From NCBI RefSeq assembly GCF_040566695.1, contig NZ_JBEXAE010000009.1, positions 1 to 64,000 on the forward strand: a stretch of DNA of 64,000 nucleotides, given 5' to 3'. This document shows, piece after piece, positions 63,261-64,000 of this stretch. Under the pieces are notes generated by a model that made no database searches, was not told the origin of the DNA, and worked only from the letters and a program-made list of their open reading frames with translations. Positions within the stretch are counted from its first letter, which is position 1; each line of letters begins with the position of its first letter. This DNA is from Sediminicola arcticus. GTDB taxonomy: Bacteria; Bacteroidota; Bacteroidia; Flavobacteriales; Flavobacteriaceae. The translations under genes and the position numbers were made by a program.

Positions 63261-63276
63261 TGGAATAGTGTTTCCT

Positions 63277-63308
63277 TAAAGATACTCATCCCCTTTGAAT
63301 TTTTCAAA
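63277..63308 (-). promoter_or_regulatory. Possible promoter of the secreted-protein gene
   Basis: On the minus strand TTTG (63308-63305), 20 bases, then TATCTTTA (63284-63277) resembles the consensus with one mismatch in the -7 box. The start would lie about ten bases before the ATG at 63260. Confidence 0.4.
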
Positions 63309-63410
63309 AAGGAAGCCTTTTATTTTATATAATCAGCACAAAATAAGATACTTATCTTAAAGTATAAATAGATAAACCCCCAATAAAAATAAAAAATTAA
63401 TTCATCGTAT

Positions 63411-64000
63411 TTAAAGGGCTATCTTATTAATGGTAAATTCAATTTCTGAGATTTCCCCTTTTACCTCGTTGATTCTAGAATTCGTGTAGTATAAAAATCC
63501 ATTATAAATACTAAAGGTATCTGCCCATTTTACGACATCCCCTTCCAATAAGGTTTTTAGATCTCCCGAAGGGGTCAAATAGTTTATTTTGTTGTGTTCC
63601 AAGTCAGCCAAATACAAATTGCCCTTATCATCAAAGATCATCCCATCGGGAGCTCCTGTCTTTTTTATGAACTGAACCTCTGTATGGATAGGATTTTTAT
63701 CTGAAGCCAAAACCTCGGTATCAATAGCATAAAGACTATAACCCGTTAAGGCATGATAGTATAATTTATTGTTCTTGGTATCTAACGCTATTCCGTCTGA
63801 GTTAATGGTATTGTTCCATTGGCCATTATCAAAGGTAAGATGATCCATTTCGGCCATAGTGGAGGGATGATCTCCCAATACCCTTTTGCTTTTACCAGAG
63901 ACAATATCCAACACCAAGAGTCCTCCGGCACCCGAATCCGTAAAATAAATTTTACCATTCTTTTTATCCACCCGAAGATCATTGATATAGGAATTAGGTT
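63411..64000 (-). CDS. Major royal jelly/yellow-like (SMP-30-type) beta-propeller protein, partial
   Basis: The frame is open to the right edge, so the N-terminus is missing; about 195 residues are visible. Segments such as NSYINDLRVDKKNGKIYFTD, SDGIALDTKNNKLYYHAL and GAPDGMIFDDKGNLYLADLE are blades of a six-bladed propeller of the MRJP/yellow or gluconolactonase type. Such proteins are usually secreted; the substrate is unknown. Confidence 0.82.
   Translation of the reverse strand, partial: PNSYINDLRVDKKNGKIYFTDSGAGGLLVLDIVSGKSKRVLGDHPSTMAEMDHLTFDNGQWNNTINSDGIALDTKNNKLYYHALTGYSLYAIDTEVLASDKNPIHTEVQFIKKTGAPDGMIFDDKGNLYLADLEHNKINYLTPSGDLKTLLEGDVVKWADTFSIYNGFLYYTNSRINEVKGEISEIEFTINKIAL

Overview
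The window looks like chromosome of a marine-type member of the Flavobacteriaceae (Bacteroidota). The DNA is AT-rich, most starts lack a Shine-Dalgarno, several promoters fit the Bacteroidota pattern TTG-N19-TAnnTTTG, and the gene order rpsU-xerC-hpf-tRNAs-tuf-trnW-secE-nusG-rplKAJL-rpoBC-DUF3467 is typical of the family. The genus is not assigned.

Layout. 1-1921: a secreted thrombospondin-type-3 repeat protein running off the left edge. 2354-3943: prfC. 4004-19420, all on the minus strand: the core translation/transcription block (rpsU, xerC, hpf, tRNA-Thr/Tyr/Gly/Thr, tuf, tRNA-Trp, secE, nusG, four ribosomal proteins, rpoB, rpoC, a DUF3467 protein). 19541-28798, also minus: an acyl-CoA dehydrogenase, a comEA-like gene broken by an in-frame stop, a sodium symporter with a tiny partner subunit, a second symporter with periplasmic add-on domains, a K+ channel/PspC/DUF2851 group and a rhodanese. 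28928-30671: a MarR-nitroreductase-YceI operon with a palindromic operator. 30736-37586: a complete trpEGDCFBA operon preceded by a Trp-rich leader peptide and attenuator. 37624-46920: small membrane protein, M20 peptidase, FAD disulfide reductase, DNA glycosylase family protein, bTHX, lipoprotein, yaaA, rluD, PASTA protein, ddl, coaD. 47200-49333: a heavily decayed PAS histidine kinase and response regulator. 49405-58403: M14 peptidase, NUDIX, pyrE, SRPBCC, birA, rsfS, ftsH, LUD, cdsA, psd, acyl-CoA-binding protein. 58425-64000: an alkylglycerol-monooxygenase-like enzyme, a scar where an IS3-type orfA remnant joins two truncated genes, an unusual SDR protein, a secreted protein and a partial royal-jelly/yellow-like protein.

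Most of the window is housekeeping. The most interesting signals are regulatory: the trp attenuator (leader peptide with three consecutive Trp codons, terminator and matching antiterminator), a strong Shine-Dalgarno in front of rpsU, a tRNA-operon promoter that overlaps the terminator of the upstream gene, the rplL-rpoB hairpin, and the MarR operator laid over its own promoter. Gene decay is concentrated in three places (comEA, the kinase/regulator pair, the IS scar). I found no CRISPR array, prophage, complete IS or recognisable defence system.
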